Assembly (NCBI RefSeq): GCF_019930045.1
Contig: NZ_JAHZQQ010000009.1
Location: 1 to 50,130, forward strand
DNA length: 50,130 nucleotides
Origin: Streptococcus australis
GTDB taxonomy: Bacteria; Bacillota; Bacilli; Lactobacillales; Streptococcaceae
Direction: 5' to 3'
Both the position numbers and the translations under genes were made by a program. Below, piece by piece: positions 50,121 through 50,130 of this stretch (the stretch's first letter is position 1; the number at the start of each line of letters is the position of its first letter). The notes beneath the pieces were generated by a model, which made no database searches, was not told the origin of the DNA, and saw nothing but the letters and a program-made list of their open reading frames with translations.

Positions 50121-50130
50121 TTACTAGAAA
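50108..50130 (+). mobile_element. Outward-facing IS end (candidate) at the right edge
   Basis: The motif TTGCAACACATTTACTAGAAA resembles the terminal motif at 83-106 (shared TGCAACACA when read into the element). If real, an IS copy lies right of the window and interrupts the glycosyltransferase. Confidence 0.35.

Overview
The window comes from a naturally competent Streptococcus, most likely of the mitis/sanguinis/parasanguinis type. The evidence is the four-gene folate operon in the pneumococcal sul order (folP, folC, folE, fused folB-folK), the comG competence-pilus operon, DUF1033 next to comGA, ackA next to the comG-linked methyltransferase, and low G+C with streptococcal promoters. The species cannot be fixed from this sequence. 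Both edges look like ends of an insertion sequence: at the left the start of a leftward transposase, at the right a truncated glycosyltransferase.

Layout. 1-106: IS end. 122-1828: DUF1846 gene with its promoter, structured leader and terminator. 1851-2006: a 51-residue membrane protein. 2075-5932: the fol operon, read leftward. 5937-6683: a CPBP protease. 6703-7998: ackA. 8008-10763: methyltransferase, comGG, comGF, comGE, comGD and the 3' part of comGC. 10765-45956: a complete-looking siphovirus prophage of about 35.2 kb. 45950-47933: the 5' stub of comGC, then comGB and comGA. 47972-48419: DUF1033. 48549-50120: a GH8 glycanase and the C-terminal remnant of a membrane glycosyltransferase.

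The prophage splits comGC at the codon for the invariant Glu of the pilin N-terminus. A large serine integrase lies directly beside attR, and the attP arms can be rebuilt from the junctions as a 12-bp near-perfect inverted repeat. Modules from right to left are: integrase, a 66-residue gene and a CI-type repressor on the + strand; then on the - strand Cro, antirepressor, a small replication initiator with 16-bp iterons, RecT/DUF1351/SSB/RuvC recombination genes, a DUF1492 late regulator, terminase, portal, MuF-like protein, a tRNA-Trp, scaffold, capsid, connectors, tail tube, chaperones, tape measure, an enlarged Dit, a collagen-like tail protein, a DUF859 protein, holins and a bifunctional lysin.

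The most interesting signal is at the left boundary. After the lysin terminator and before attL there is a perfect competence sigma-X box (TACGAATA), 21 nt from the start of a basic 79-residue phage gene whose stop codon lies in the att core. The host comGA has a similar box at almost the same spacing (20 nt). The prophage therefore sits in a competence-pilus gene and seems to carry its own competence-induced promoter, pointing through the phage gene into comGC'-comGD-comGG. At the other end two terminators face the comG read-through before it can reach the repressor gene. Together these suggest a lysogeny programme wired into competence. The function of the 79-residue protein is unknown; an excision-directionality factor or a competence modulator are hypotheses only.
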